From positions 62,001 through 126,000 of the forward strand of contig JACKOB010000004.1 of assembly GCA_024234575.1 (NCBI GenBank): a stretch of DNA of 64,000 nucleotides, in the 5' to 3' direction. This document shows, in pieces, positions 25,462-34,718 of this stretch. The translations under genes were made by a program, and so were the position numbers. Every line of letters begins with the position of its first letter. The first letter of the stretch is position 1. This stretch comes from Hahellaceae bacterium (GTDB taxonomy: Bacteria; Pseudomonadota; Gammaproteobacteria; Pseudomonadales; Oleiphilaceae). Under the pieces are notes generated by a model that saw only the letters and a list, made by a program, of their open reading frames with translations, made no database searches and was not told the DNA's origin.

Positions 25462-25705
25462 TATCACCCTCCAATTTCGTAATAGCCGCTAAAACTTGTC
25501 TAACTTGATAAGGTTTAGCTTTACCTTTTGAATTCTGAATATTTACCCTGGGATCTCCTTGCCACGGAGTTTTATATACTCTATGACTAGAGCCCGATTG
25601 ACGCGCAGCACCAAAATATAAATCACAAACCTTACATAAGTCTGCAAACTTAATTGATGTTGGGTTTTCTCGCATTTTAGCGAGTATTTCTTGTACTTTA
25701 GCCAT
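25454..25705 (-). CDS. hicA: HicA family mRNA interferase toxin
   Basis: An 83-residue small basic protein with the HicA dsRBD-like fold. The catalytic His lies in SGSSHRVYKTPW, followed by the PRVNIQNSKGKAKPYQVRQV segment. HicA cleaves mRNA. It is the first gene of the pair, the usual HicA-then-HicB order, and probably is driven by a promoter carrying the inverted repeat just upstream. Confidence 0.88.
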   Translation of the reverse strand: MAKVQEILAKMRENPTSIKFADLCKVCDLYFGAARQSGSSHRVYKTPWQGDPRVNIQNSKGKAKPYQVRQVLAAITKLEGDNG

Positions 25706-25711
25706 TACCCA

Positions 25712-25733
25712 ATAATATCGTTATTGATACTAT
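25712..25733. promoter_or_regulatory. candidate HicB operator
   Basis: ATAATATC and GATACTAT (one mismatch in 8 bp, 6-nt spacer) form an inverted repeat 7 bp upstream of hicA. The position fits autorepression by the HicB ribbon-helix-helix domain. Confidence 0.5.
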
Positions 25734-25880
25734 TGTAAAGTGTTTGTTTTCATTGTTTCGTATAACAGCAAGTCATCATTACCGCAGCGGCAACACAGAG
25801 CCCTCGTGGTTCCCCCGCTGTGTACAGGAAATGAACTATCTGCCGATTGTGTTTGAAACTTAGCAAGAAATCGGGGCGCT

Positions 25881-26177
25881 TTAGAGGTCAAGATCGAAAC
25901 CTCCATCTTTGCTTTTAAAAAGTTGTCCAATAAATCGCAGTATCCGTAACATTATTTCAACTGGTAGCTCTATCACAAACTCTGCGATGTCTAAAAACCA
26001 ATGCTCAGTTTCACGCTGGCCACGTTTTTTGCTCGGCCACATCAGGTAGGCGATAACAAAGCAAAACATAGCCCCTAGCAATAACCCCCAGCTGAAACTT
26101 TCACTAATCAGGCTCACAGTGGCGAAAATGCCAACGATAAATATAAGTGTGCTTAAACATTCTCTCAAAGCGATCAT
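25881..26177 (-). CDS. small inner-membrane hypothetical protein
   Basis: The ATG at 26177 is preceded by a strong AAGGAG six nt upstream, so it is preferred over a longer frame that starts at 26300. The 98-residue protein has two hydrophobic helices (LIFIVGIFATVSLI, LLLGAMFCFVIAYLMW) and a C-terminal amphipathic part ending LFKSKDGGFDLDL. Proteins with this layout and acidic end are common in gammaproteobacteria but uncharacterised. It is monocistronic. Confidence 0.65.
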   Translation of the reverse strand: MIALRECLSTLIFIVGIFATVSLISESFSWGLLLGAMFCFVIAYLMWPSKKRGQRETEHWFLDIAEFVIELPVEIMLRILRFIGQLFKSKDGGFDLDL

Positions 26178-26326
26178 TGAGGGCTCCTTGCCATCGATAG
26201 TTGCTTGAAATACATTAAGGGTACTCGTGCTGGCCAAATTTACGTTAGTGGTCTCGGCCCGAAATGGTAACACTTTTGTCGCTTTAACGTGCCGCGTCAC
26301 TCACACTATAGTTTGATAAGTAAATT

Positions 26327-26737
26327 ATGATTCGAGAACTTGTTCTTACGACTTTATTTCTATCTCAAGTAAGCAATGCGGACGACTGTATGGATACAGC
26401 CATGACGCAAAGAGATATCAATGTATGTGCCTATCAACATAGTCAGGCTGCAGAAGTTTTGCTGAATAAACTTGAGTCGGAAATACTCTCGGTTCTTGAT
26501 GCAGAAGCTAAGAATAAATTCTTAACATCTCAAGATGCCTGGAAAATAGTCGTGTCGAACGATTGTGATATTGAGTCCGGCTTCTTTGCGGGTGGCTCGA
26601 TTGAACCAACAGTCTATTCTTCATGCAGAGAGAAATATGCGAAGCAGCGAATCTTGCAAATACGTTATTTTTTATGCCCCGAATGGTCCATGACAGGTGT
26701 TTGTGAGGCAGAGTCTCAATACGAAGTAAGCCTTTAA
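26327..26737 (+). CDS. LprI-like (DUF1311) secreted protein
   Basis: A 136-residue protein with a short signal peptide (cleaved near VSNADDCMD) and the DUF1311/LprI pattern: DDCMDTAMTQRDINVCAY, then a helical segment LLNKLESEIL and TSQDAWKIVVSNDCDIES, with four or more Cys likely in disulfides. Family members include lysozyme inhibitor LprI of mycobacteria. A periplasmic role is expected. It is divergent from the small membrane protein. Confidence 0.75.
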   Translation: MIRELVLTTLFLSQVSNADDCMDTAMTQRDINVCAYQHSQAAEVLLNKLESEILSVLDAEAKNKFLTSQDAWKIVVSNDCDIESGFFAGGSIEPTVYSSCREKYAKQRILQIRYFLCPEWSMTGVCEAESQYEVSL

Positions 26738-26936
26738 ACTAATCTACACGAGTTTGGTTTAAAAAGGTTGTCCATCTGTTGGCAAAAAAGGCAGAACGAA
26801 CTGATACTGTCTAGTCGCACAGTTCACCTTTACCAGCCTTTTACGGTATTCTTTTTGCCAATCTATCGGCCGGACATTATTCCATTCGATTATGATTAGA
26901 TTTTTAATCATATGACTGTCGTTCTTTGAGGTAACA

Positions 26937-27779
26937 ATGAAACTGATCAAGGAGCCCTTGCTCCATTTTTTGATGATAGGCGCGGCCCTTTTTGCCTTAT
27001 ATGCCTGGGTTAACCCTGAGTCGTTAGGGGATGATACCCAGATTTTGGTTGATGCTGGCCGTATTAATCAGTTGCAAGAAAACTTTCATCGAACCTGGAA
27101 CAGACCGCCAAACAGCAATGAACTGCAGGAACTAATCGATGGTTTTGTTATTGAAGAAATTCTTTACCGTCAGGCTCTGGCGATGGGGTTAGATAAAGAC
27201 GACAGCTTGATAAGGCGCAGGTTACGGCAAAAAATGGAGTTTATTACGGCAGATGCCGTTGCCCTGTATGAGGCATCTGATGATGAGCTGCAAACCTATT
27301 TAGATGAAAATCCTGAGAGTTTTACACGCGACGCTGTCTACAGCTTCGAACAGATTTACATAAGTACCGATAGGCCATCAGCAGAGTTGCAATCGGCTGT
27401 CGCGGAAATTGAAAAATCGTTACATAGCGGTGTAGACGTGCCGGGAGACACCAGTTTATTACCACAAAGCTTTCAGCAAGTGGCAGCTTTTGAAGTTAAT
27501 CGTACCTTTGGGAGTGGATTTACTCGTGCCTTAGATCAGGCTCCCATCAAGCAGTGGAGCAAGCCAGTAAGTTCAGATTATGGCATCCACTTTGTTCGGT
27601 TGCAGGCGCGTCAGTCCGCACAACTGCCTGCATTGGCAGATGTGCGGGCGGCGGTCGAGAGAGAATGGCAGAATGCCAAAAATCAGGAAGTCAAAGCAGC
27701 GTTGCTGAATGATTTGAAATCCGGTTACCGCATCGTTATCGAGAGTACGCCTCAGGCTCAACAAAAAGGGAATATCTAG
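26937..27779 (+). CDS. parvulin-type peptidyl-prolyl isomerase
   Basis: A 280-residue membrane-anchored protein: an N-terminal helix (LLHFLMIGAALFALYAW), a SurA-like N-domain (residues ~35-120) and a parvulin domain (AVYSFEQIYIS through GIHFVRLQ). PPIases of this sort help fold exported proteins in the periplasm. It is the first gene of a unit with a HupE/UreJ protein 2 nt downstream and a DUF3604 protein further on, an association seen in many marine bacteria, so the client is probably one of these. Confidence 0.8.
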   Translation: MKLIKEPLLHFLMIGAALFALYAWVNPESLGDDTQILVDAGRINQLQENFHRTWNRPPNSNELQELIDGFVIEEILYRQALAMGLDKDDSLIRRRLRQKMEFITADAVALYEASDDELQTYLDENPESFTRDAVYSFEQIYISTDRPSAELQSAVAEIEKSLHSGVDVPGDTSLLPQSFQQVAAFEVNRTFGSGFTRALDQAPIKQWSKPVSSDYGIHFVRLQARQSAQLPALADVRAAVEREWQNAKNQEVKAALLNDLKSGYRIVIESTPQAQQKGNI

Positions 27780-27781
27780 CC

Positions 27782-28789
27782 GTGTTTAAGCGCCGCGTAA
27801 TATTTTTGTTATTTGCGATGTTGACCTTGGCACTAGGCTTCTCGAAAGCACATGCCGATGATATCCGCCTAGCGTATTTACAGTTAACAGAGCTAGAACC
27901 GGATATCTATCAGGTGTTATGGAAGGTGCCTGCTCGTGGTCAGAACGAGCGACTATCGCTTTCAGTGATGTTTGACGAACAAGTAAAAACGTTACAGGAA
28001 CCAGTAGCAGGGTTTATTGGAAACGCTCATTTACAGCGTTGGACGATGGCACGCACGGGCGGATTGACTGGCACAACCATTGGCTTTAATGGTATGGCGT
28101 CTGCGTCGATGGAGGTGCTTTTACAAATTGACACCCTTGATGGGGCAACGTTTATTCACCGTGTAACACCGGACGCACCTACCTACATGGTTGCGGCACA
28201 ACCGGGGTTGTTACAGGTAGTTGCCACTTATCTGGTGTTAGGTATTGAGCACATTCTTATTGGTATCGACCACTTGTTGTTTGTGCTGGTATTGCTAATG
28301 TTAGTGCGCAGCACCCGTAAACTTGTTTTAACGATCACGGCTTTTACTATCGCCCATAGTATTACGCTCAGTCTTGCCGCACTGAATTTAATTCATGTTC
28401 CGGTGCCGCCGGTGGAAGCCTGCATTGCGTTGAGTATTGTGTTTGTGGTGACTGAGGTGATTCATTCTAAGCGTGGGACACCCGGGTTAACCGAGCAGCG
28501 CCCCTGGCTGGTTGCATTTATCTTTGGCCTGCTGCATGGTTTGGGTTTTGCTGCCGCGCTGGGGGAAATCGGTTTACCGCAAACAGCGGTGCCAGCAGCT
28601 CTCTTATTCTTTAATATAGGGGTGGAAGTCGGCCAGTTACTGTTTGTCGGGATAGTGTTGAGTTTATGGTGGGCCCTTCGGCACTTGTCGATTACGGTGC
28701 CATTATGGGTACGAATGGCCCCGTCCTACGCCATCGGGTCTGTCGCTTCATTTTGGGTGTTTGAAAGAGTTGCCGGTTTTTGGGGTTAG
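27782..28789 (+). CDS. HupE/UreJ family membrane protein
   Basis: The start is a GTG two nt after the previous stop, with translational coupling likely. The signal peptide (ending KAHADDI) is followed by a ~150-residue periplasmic domain and then the HupE/UreJ membrane domain: GIEHILIGIDHLLFVLVLLML with the typical HxxxGxDHxxF metal-like pattern, FTIAHSITLSLAAL, and FGLLHGLGFAAALGE. Such proteins are proposed nickel or cobalt permeases, but the long extracytoplasmic domain and the partner genes suggest another cargo. Confidence 0.85.
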   Translation: MFKRRVIFLLFAMLTLALGFSKAHADDIRLAYLQLTELEPDIYQVLWKVPARGQNERLSLSVMFDEQVKTLQEPVAGFIGNAHLQRWTMARTGGLTGTTIGFNGMASASMEVLLQIDTLDGATFIHRVTPDAPTYMVAAQPGLLQVVATYLVLGIEHILIGIDHLLFVLVLLMLVRSTRKLVLTITAFTIAHSITLSLAALNLIHVPVPPVEACIALSIVFVVTEVIHSKRGTPGLTEQRPWLVAFIFGLLHGLGFAAALGEIGLPQTAVPAALLFFNIGVEVGQLLFVGIVLSLWWALRHLSITVPLWVRMAPSYAIGSVASFWVFERVAGFWG

Positions 28790-28862
28790 CGGGTTAGAAA
28801 TGCAATGAGAAGTAGAATGCGTGAAGTTTTATGGAGGCTTTGGCAAACGCTTCCGTATAAAA

Positions 28863-28878
28863 ATTAGAAAGATCTAAT
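28863..28878. promoter_or_regulatory. inverted repeat in the DUF3604 promoter region
   Basis: ATTAGA-N4-TCTAAT is a perfect inverted repeat 31 bp upstream of the DUF3604 start. A regulator site is possible. The gap of 119 bp to the previous gene allows a promoter. Confidence 0.35.
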
Positions 28879-28908
28879 ACAACAAATTGATCATAAACGG
28901 AGAAACTA

Positions 28909-30831
28909 ATGAATGCGTTAAAATTAGGCATCGCGATAAGCCTGGCAACAATGCTTGCGCCTGTATCTTACGCGCAAGATGCGGGTACCCTTGATAAAAA
29001 AACGGCAGAAAAGGTTCACGCTGGTAAAGCGTATTCTCCCTATGTTAATAGGAATTTCCCCACGAGACCTTTTTTTGGAGATACCCACTTGCACACTGGC
29101 TTTTCTATGGATGCTGGTGCGTTTGGGGCAAAGCTAACCCCTCGTGACGCGTATCGATTCGCCCGTGGCGAACAAGTGATGGCTTCTTCTAACCAGCCTG
29201 CAAAATTGGGTCGCCCGTTAGACTTTCTGGTTGTAGCGGATCACTCTGATAATATGGGCTTTTTTCCGGACCTGTTCGCCGGTAAGCCCAATGTATTGGC
29301 AAGTCCAACCGGGAAAAAATGGTACGAAATGATTAAAAATGGTCAAGGGCCCGCGGCGGCGCTTGATATTATCGGTCAATTTGCTCAGGGCACGTTTCCT
29401 AAAGAGTTATTCTACGCGCCAGGAACATCGGCCTATAAAAGTGCTTGGCAGGATACCATTGCAGCCGCTGAGGAATATAATGAGCCAGGCCGTTTTACTG
29501 CCTTTATTGGTTATGAATGGACCTCCCTCGACAAAGGTAACAACCTCCACCGTAACGTGATTTTTCGTGACAATGGTGACAAGGCCAGCCAGGTTGAACC
29601 ATTCACTATGTACCCACCTGCAGGCAGCAACAACCCTGTTGATTTGTGGAAGTGGATGCAAAGCTACGAAGACAAAACCGGGGGCCGTGTACTCGCCATT
29701 GCTCACAATGGCAACCTAAGTAATGGGACGATGTTTCCTGTTGATAAGGCATTTAACAAAAACCTCGACAGTGATTACGTAAAACAGCGAGAGAAGTGGG
29801 AGCGACTCTACGAAGCCGTTCAAACCAAAGGGGATGGTGAAACTCACCCTTATCTTAGCCCCAATGATGAATTTGCTGATTTCGAAACCTGGGATAAGGG
29901 TAACCTTGATGGCAGTGTCGCTAAAAAGCCTGACATGCTCGAAGGTGAATATGCCCGAAGTGGTTTGAAACTTGGTTTAAAGCTTGAAGAGAAGCTGGGT
30001 ACAAACCCTTATAAATTTGGCCTGGTCGGCAGTAGCGATGCTCACACCGGCTTGGCCGCACTGGAGGAAGATAACTTCTTTGGCAAAACCACGCCACAAG
30101 AGCCAAGCCCAGAGCGTATCAACGGCTTATTTATGGACAACAAGAAGACGGGCATTAAAATTCTTGATTGGGAAGTAGGAGCGGCCGGTTACGCTGCTGT
30201 TTGGGCTGAGAAAAATACCCGTGAATCACTGTGGGATGCGATGGAGCGCAAAGAAACCTACGCCACAACTGGCCCGCGCATGATCGTGCGTTTCTTTGGT
30301 GGGTGGGATTTTGTCGAAGCTGATGCAAATACGCGCAACCCGGCAGATGTAGGTTATGTTAAAGGCGTACCCATGGGCGGCGATTTAAGCAATGCACCCA
30401 GTGGTAAAGCACCTAATTTTTTAGTCGCGGCGCTGCGTGATCCAATAGGGGCGAACCTGGATCGTATTCAAATTGTTAAAGGCTGGCTCGACAGCAATGG
30501 CAAACTACAGGAGAAAGTCTACGATGTCGCCTGGAGCGATAACCGCCAGCCTGACGCGCAGGGAAAAATCCCGGCAGTGGGCAGCACGGTTGATATAGCA
30601 AACGCGACCTGGACCAATACCATTGGCGCAACCGAACTGATTAAGGTGTGGAATGACCCTGATTTTGATCCTAAGTTACGTGCCTTTTACTACGCTCGTG
30701 TCATAGAAATCCCGACGCCTCGCTGGACGGCCTATGATCAAAAGCGTTTTGGCATAAAAGCGCCGGAAGGTGTGAGGCTAACGCTTCAGGAACGAGCTTA
30801 TACATCACCCATTTGGTATACCCCCAAATAG
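28909..30831 (+). CDS. DUF3604 secreted metallo-protein (PHP-like)
   Basis: The 640-residue protein has a signal peptide (cleaved after SYAQDAG) and the DUF3604 domain. The first metal-like motif is FGDTHLHTGFSMDAG, followed by VVADHSDNMGFF, FIGYEWTS, IAHNGNLSNG and GSSDAHTGLA, an order of His/Asp motifs resembling the PHP phosphoesterase superfamily. It therefore probably binds two or three metals in the periplasm and hydrolyses a phosphate or similar ester; the substrate is not known. It is third in a cluster with a parvulin and a HupE/UreJ protein, and is closed by a hairpin terminator. Confidence 0.88.
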   Translation: MNALKLGIAISLATMLAPVSYAQDAGTLDKKTAEKVHAGKAYSPYVNRNFPTRPFFGDTHLHTGFSMDAGAFGAKLTPRDAYRFARGEQVMASSNQPAKLGRPLDFLVVADHSDNMGFFPDLFAGKPNVLASPTGKKWYEMIKNGQGPAAALDIIGQFAQGTFPKELFYAPGTSAYKSAWQDTIAAAEEYNEPGRFTAFIGYEWTSLDKGNNLHRNVIFRDNGDKASQVEPFTMYPPAGSNNPVDLWKWMQSYEDKTGGRVLAIAHNGNLSNGTMFPVDKAFNKNLDSDYVKQREKWERLYEAVQTKGDGETHPYLSPNDEFADFETWDKGNLDGSVAKKPDMLEGEYARSGLKLGLKLEEKLGTNPYKFGLVGSSDAHTGLAALEEDNFFGKTTPQEPSPERINGLFMDNKKTGIKILDWEVGAAGYAAVWAEKNTRESLWDAMERKETYATTGPRMIVRFFGGWDFVEADANTRNPADVGYVKGVPMGGDLSNAPSGKAPNFLVAALRDPIGANLDRIQIVKGWLDSNGKLQEKVYDVAWSDNRQPDAQGKIPAVGSTVDIANATWTNTIGATELIKVWNDPDFDPKLRAFYYARVIEIPTPRWTAYDQKRFGIKAPEGVRLTLQERAYTSPIWYTPK

Positions 30832-30845
30832 AAATCATTGTTTAA

Positions 30846-30894
30846 CCGCCCTGTGAAGTATGCTTTTTTAATAAACAGGGCGGATTGTTGTTTT
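30846..30894 (+). terminator. intrinsic terminator after the DUF3604 gene
   Basis: CCGCCCTGT and ACAGGGCGG (30846-30854, 30875-30883) pair perfectly with a 20-nt T-rich loop, followed by ATTGTTGTTTT. Confidence 0.7.
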
Positions 30895-31061
30895 CCGTTT
30901 TTTAATAAAACCAATTCTTAGTATCGTGCGGGTTGATATCGCCTCGCCTACATTGATGAAAATATAATCAATATGGTCTAGTCTTTATAAAACATATATC
31001 CCGCATCGATACCCTCGACAAGCGGGTGCTGCTCTGCCAAAACATCCTTTGTGAGAATTAA

Positions 31062-33263
31062 ATGGGAGACGCCATGCGTTGGTTATTTACGAAGTGTCTT
31101 TCGTTTTGGCCAGTTAGATTATTGATATGGCTAGGTTTCACCAGTTATGCCTTCGCGCAAAGTGCGGCGCTGGATTTAACACCCGAAGAAGCCGCCTACA
31201 TCCAGAACCACACTGAAATTACTGTCACTAACGAATTCGATTGGCCCCCCTTTGACTTTACGCTATCAGGTGAGCCCGCAGGACTGGGTATCGACTTGAT
31301 GGAGTTGCTCGCAGACCGGATTGGTGTTCGGTTTCGATATATTAACGGTTATACCTGGGATGAACTGGTAAAGATGTTCATGCAAGGGGAGATAGATGTT
31401 ATTCATTCGCTCAGTATCACCCCCGAGCGAGAGGAGGCGGCCAGTTTCTCAGAACCCTATTACCATAGTAAAAACGTCATCATCACGCGCACTGACAACC
31501 TGGATATTCAAACATTAGCGGATTTAAGTGGCAAAATAATAGCGCTACCCGCCGGCTGGTCTTCCATCGAATTTTTCAAACGCTATGACCCCAGTGTACA
31601 TATCATAGAAGTAGCGAGTTCAAGAGAAGCGCTGGAGTACGTTGATCAGGGTAAAGTGGTAGCCACGATTGAACAGGAAGGCATAGTTAAATACTTTATC
31701 AAAAAATTTGGATTCCACGATCTTAAGCTTTCAAGGTGGATAGACAATGATGAGCTGCAAGCCACATCGTCAATGCACTTTGCTGTATTAAAAACCAACC
31801 CCGTTTTATTCGGGTTGCTCACCAAAGCCCACTCGACCATTACTGCTGCAGAAATTGAAACGATTGAGGCAAAATGGTTGGGAAAAGAAGGCCGGGAGAT
31901 TGGGCGCGAGGATGTCGGGTTAACACCGGAAGAGCGCGAGTATCTAAAGGAGAAGGGGAGCATTCGGTATGCTCTTTCACCCAATCACCTCCCTTTTGAA
32001 GATATCAAAGGGGCGCAAGGGCAGGGTATGGTGACAGAGCTGCTTGAAGTCTTCAGTGAGCGACTAGGTGTTCCTTTTACGCTGGTGAAAAGCCGTGATA
32101 AAAACCATGCGGTGCAACTGGTGCTTCAGGGTGAATCCGATATTGTACCGATGTTAAAAGGGTCCGACCTTCAGAATAAAGTGCTTGAGTTTACGTCGGT
32201 GTATCTTGATGACAATATCGTCATTATCGCTAATGAAAACCTGCCATTTATTGCAGATATGACCGACCTGGCGGGCAAAACAGTTGGCCTGTCTGATCGG
32301 TTGCTTTTTGACAAGGTATCCGTGAGTTATCCCGGACTAAATTTTAAACTGCTGGCAGAGTCAACCGAAGATGCACTCATTCGCCTGTCATCAGGAAAAA
32401 TTGACGCATTGTTGCTCAGCCTGCCGGAGGCCACCCACAATATTCGCCAACTAGGGTTAACCAATTTAAAAGTGGCCGCCAATACACCCTATAAAAGCAG
32501 CTATCGTATTGGCATCAGCAAGCAAGACCCACAGTTACACTCAATCATGAGCAAAGTGGTGCGCTCTTTAACCACACAAGATATCGACAACGCCTATCAA
32601 AAATGGGTGGTGTTGAAGTTTCAGCATGAGTTTGACTATCGACAACTCTGGCTATACGGGGCTTTTGCTTTGCTGGGTATAACAGTGGTGCTGTCCTGGA
32701 ATTTTAGATTACGCTCGTTAAACCGGCAGCTGGAAGCATCGCACCACAAGTTAGAGCAGACCAGTCGTGACCTGGAGATTCTATCTAGTACTGATGGCTT
32801 AACCGGGTTATTTAACCGTCATCATTTCGAGCAAAAAATGCAACACGAAATGGAACGTGCCAAGCGCTACCAATCCTGTCTGACGCTTCTGTTATTGGAC
32901 ATTGACCACTTCAAATCCATTAACGATACACACGGCCACCAGGTTGGCGATCAGGTACTTGTTTGTATTGCGGGAGCGATTAGGGAGCGCGTGCGTAAAA
33001 CAGACATTGCGGCGCGTTGGGGGGGTGAAGAATTCGTCATCGTTTTACCTGAAACGGATCTCACGCACGCACAGAGTTTTGCCGAATCGCTGCGTCAGCA
33101 CATCGCGAGCGTTACCTGCGAAAATGCCCGTGGCGTTACCGTCAGCATCGGTGTCGCAGCCTATCAACCAGACGAGATTCTGGATGCAATTTTCGGAAAG
33201 GCAGACCGAGCCCTATACAAGGCCAAGGAATCCGGACGGAACCGGGTTGTTTTAGATAATTGA
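31062..33263 (+). CDS. tandem solute-binding-domain diguanylate cyclase
   Basis: A 733-residue membrane protein: signal peptide (GFTSYAFAQS), two bacterial solute-binding domains of family 3 (residues ~45-275 and ~290-520), a membrane helix (LWLYGAFALLGITVVLSW) and a GGDEF domain. The active site is GGEEFVIVLP, with the I-site RKTD five residues before. The periplasmic domains resemble amino acid-binding proteins such as those of BvgS-type sensors. It probably adjusts c-di-GMP in response to small molecules in the periplasm. The ATG at 31074 has a better ribosome site (GGGAG) and is an alternative start. It is not in an operon. Confidence 0.9.
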   Translation: MGDAMRWLFTKCLSFWPVRLLIWLGFTSYAFAQSAALDLTPEEAAYIQNHTEITVTNEFDWPPFDFTLSGEPAGLGIDLMELLADRIGVRFRYINGYTWDELVKMFMQGEIDVIHSLSITPEREEAASFSEPYYHSKNVIITRTDNLDIQTLADLSGKIIALPAGWSSIEFFKRYDPSVHIIEVASSREALEYVDQGKVVATIEQEGIVKYFIKKFGFHDLKLSRWIDNDELQATSSMHFAVLKTNPVLFGLLTKAHSTITAAEIETIEAKWLGKEGREIGREDVGLTPEEREYLKEKGSIRYALSPNHLPFEDIKGAQGQGMVTELLEVFSERLGVPFTLVKSRDKNHAVQLVLQGESDIVPMLKGSDLQNKVLEFTSVYLDDNIVIIANENLPFIADMTDLAGKTVGLSDRLLFDKVSVSYPGLNFKLLAESTEDALIRLSSGKIDALLLSLPEATHNIRQLGLTNLKVAANTPYKSSYRIGISKQDPQLHSIMSKVVRSLTTQDIDNAYQKWVVLKFQHEFDYRQLWLYGAFALLGITVVLSWNFRLRSLNRQLEASHHKLEQTSRDLEILSSTDGLTGLFNRHHFEQKMQHEMERAKRYQSCLTLLLLDIDHFKSINDTHGHQVGDQVLVCIAGAIRERVRKTDIAARWGGEEFVIVLPETDLTHAQSFAESLRQHIASVTCENARGVTVSIGVAAYQPDEILDAIFGKADRALYKAKESGRNRVVLDN

Positions 33264-33364
33264 GAGAATGGCCTGATCTGGGGTAGACTGCCATTAAGTC
33301 GTTGCTGGTGTGGACTTATTTTGATCTCAGTAATGCACTGAGACGTAAAAACAAGGAGTGTTGT

Positions 33365-34342
33365 ATGAGTGAAATAGCGATATTTGAAGGTGCTAGTGGG
33401 GAAATACAGGTTCAGCTAGGGCAAGAAACGGTCTGGCTTAGCCTGGATCAAATGACGCAGTTATTTGGTCGTGATAAATCTACAATTTCGAGGCACGTAA
33501 GTAATGTTTTTAAGGAAGGAGAGCTTGATCGGAAATCAGTTGTTGCAAAAAATGCAACAACTGCGACAGATGGGAAAACCTATCAAGTAGATCATTTTAA
33601 CCTGGATGTTATTATTTCAGTTGGCTATCGCGTTAAATCACAACAAGGTACGCGATTTCGCCAATGGGCAACCAAGCTTATCAATCAACATTTAACCCAA
33701 GGCTACACACTTAACCAACAGCGTTTTGAGCAAAATGCTCAAGAGCTGGAAGCGGCCTTAATTCTCATCCGCAAAGCCGCCGCCAGCCCGGATTTAATTG
33801 TCGATACCGGCCGGGGTTTAGTTGAAATCGTCAGCCGCTATACCCAAACATTTTTATGGCTACAACGCTATGACGAAGGTTTGTTGAATGAACCACAAGG
33901 CCAACCGGGCGGAACTTTACCCAGCCTGCAGCAGGCCCGTGAAGCACTGGCACACTTAAAGTATAATTTGATGGAAAAAGGCGAAGCCACCGAGCTGTTT
34001 GCCAAGCCACGAGGTGATGGCCTTGAAGCGTTATTAGGCAATCTCGATCAAAGCGTATTTGGCGAAGCGGCTTACCCCAGCATACAAAGCAAAGCCGCCC
34101 ATCTCTTATACTTTGTCGTAAAAAACCACCCCTTCACTGATGGTAATAAACGCAGTGGCGCGTTTTTGTTTGTCGATTTCTTACATCGAAATAATCACCT
34201 TATCAATAAACAAGGTCAGGCGATTATTAATGATACCGGCCTTGCCGCGCTCACCTTACTGGTTGCCGAATCGAACCCTAAACAAAAAGAAACCTTAATT
34301 CGTCTGATCATGAATATGCTTACGCCAGAAGAAAATAAGTAG
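33365..34342 (+). CDS. RhuM-Fic/Doc fusion protein
   Basis: The start is the ATG at 33365 with AAGGAG seven nt before it. The N-terminal ~130 residues are a RhuM domain (TVWLSLDQMTQLFGRDKSTI then VDHFNLDVIISVGYRVKS). The C-terminal half is a Fic/Doc domain with the motif HPFTDGNKRSGAFLF, whose His and Lys/Arg would transfer AMP or phosphate to a target. This RhuM-Fic architecture is often found inside type I restriction-modification loci. A decayed hsdR fragment lies 640 bp downstream, so this gene may be the intact survivor of such a locus. No Fic-inhibiting helix motif was noticed. Confidence 0.88.
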   Translation: MSEIAIFEGASGEIQVQLGQETVWLSLDQMTQLFGRDKSTISRHVSNVFKEGELDRKSVVAKNATTATDGKTYQVDHFNLDVIISVGYRVKSQQGTRFRQWATKLINQHLTQGYTLNQQRFEQNAQELEAALILIRKAAASPDLIVDTGRGLVEIVSRYTQTFLWLQRYDEGLLNEPQGQPGGTLPSLQQAREALAHLKYNLMEKGEATELFAKPRGDGLEALLGNLDQSVFGEAAYPSIQSKAAHLLYFVVKNHPFTDGNKRSGAFLFVDFLHRNNHLINKQGQAIINDTGLAALTLLVAESNPKQKETLIRLIMNMLTPEENK

Positions 34343-34424
34343 ATCTGTCAGCATCGGCGGCAATGCATCGGTGGCAATTGTGCCCACAATCACCCAAGTG
34401 TACCAAATCCTATACAGCGCCTTG

Positions 34425-34718
34425 TTATGTGCGCTTTTGCCAGTAATTTGGTTTACGCCTATTGTGCATTATTGCAACAATATATATTTGATTACGATGC
34501 TCTTTATAAATTACCGAAAAAGGAAATCTTGATAATAGATATCTTTTAAACCCTGCTTGGAAATTAGGCCATGTATCTGGATATTCTGAGATTACTTCAT
34601 ATGAACTTTCTAGCTCTAGCAGGAAGTCCTCGCCCAAACCAACGGCTTGCTCTTCATACCACTGGTAAGATGCTTTGATTTCCTCTTTCACATCCGGGTG
34701 AAAAATGAGGTTTTTCAA
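34425..34718 (-). CDS. RelE/ParE superfamily toxin
   Basis: A 97-residue basic protein with the RelE/ParE fold: LIFHPDVKEEIKASYQWYEE, then FKRYLLSRFPFSVIYKEH and VAIMHNRRKPNYW. Toxins of this kind cleave ribosome-bound mRNA or poison gyrase. It directly abuts the antitoxin gene upstream. Its stop codon lies inside a TAACAAG motif that resembles the first half of an integron attC site. Confidence 0.88.
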   Translation of the reverse strand: MKNLIFHPDVKEEIKASYQWYEEQAVGLGEDFLLELESSYEVISEYPDTWPNFQAGFKRYLLSRFPFSVIYKEHRNQIYIVAIMHNRRKPNYWQKRT

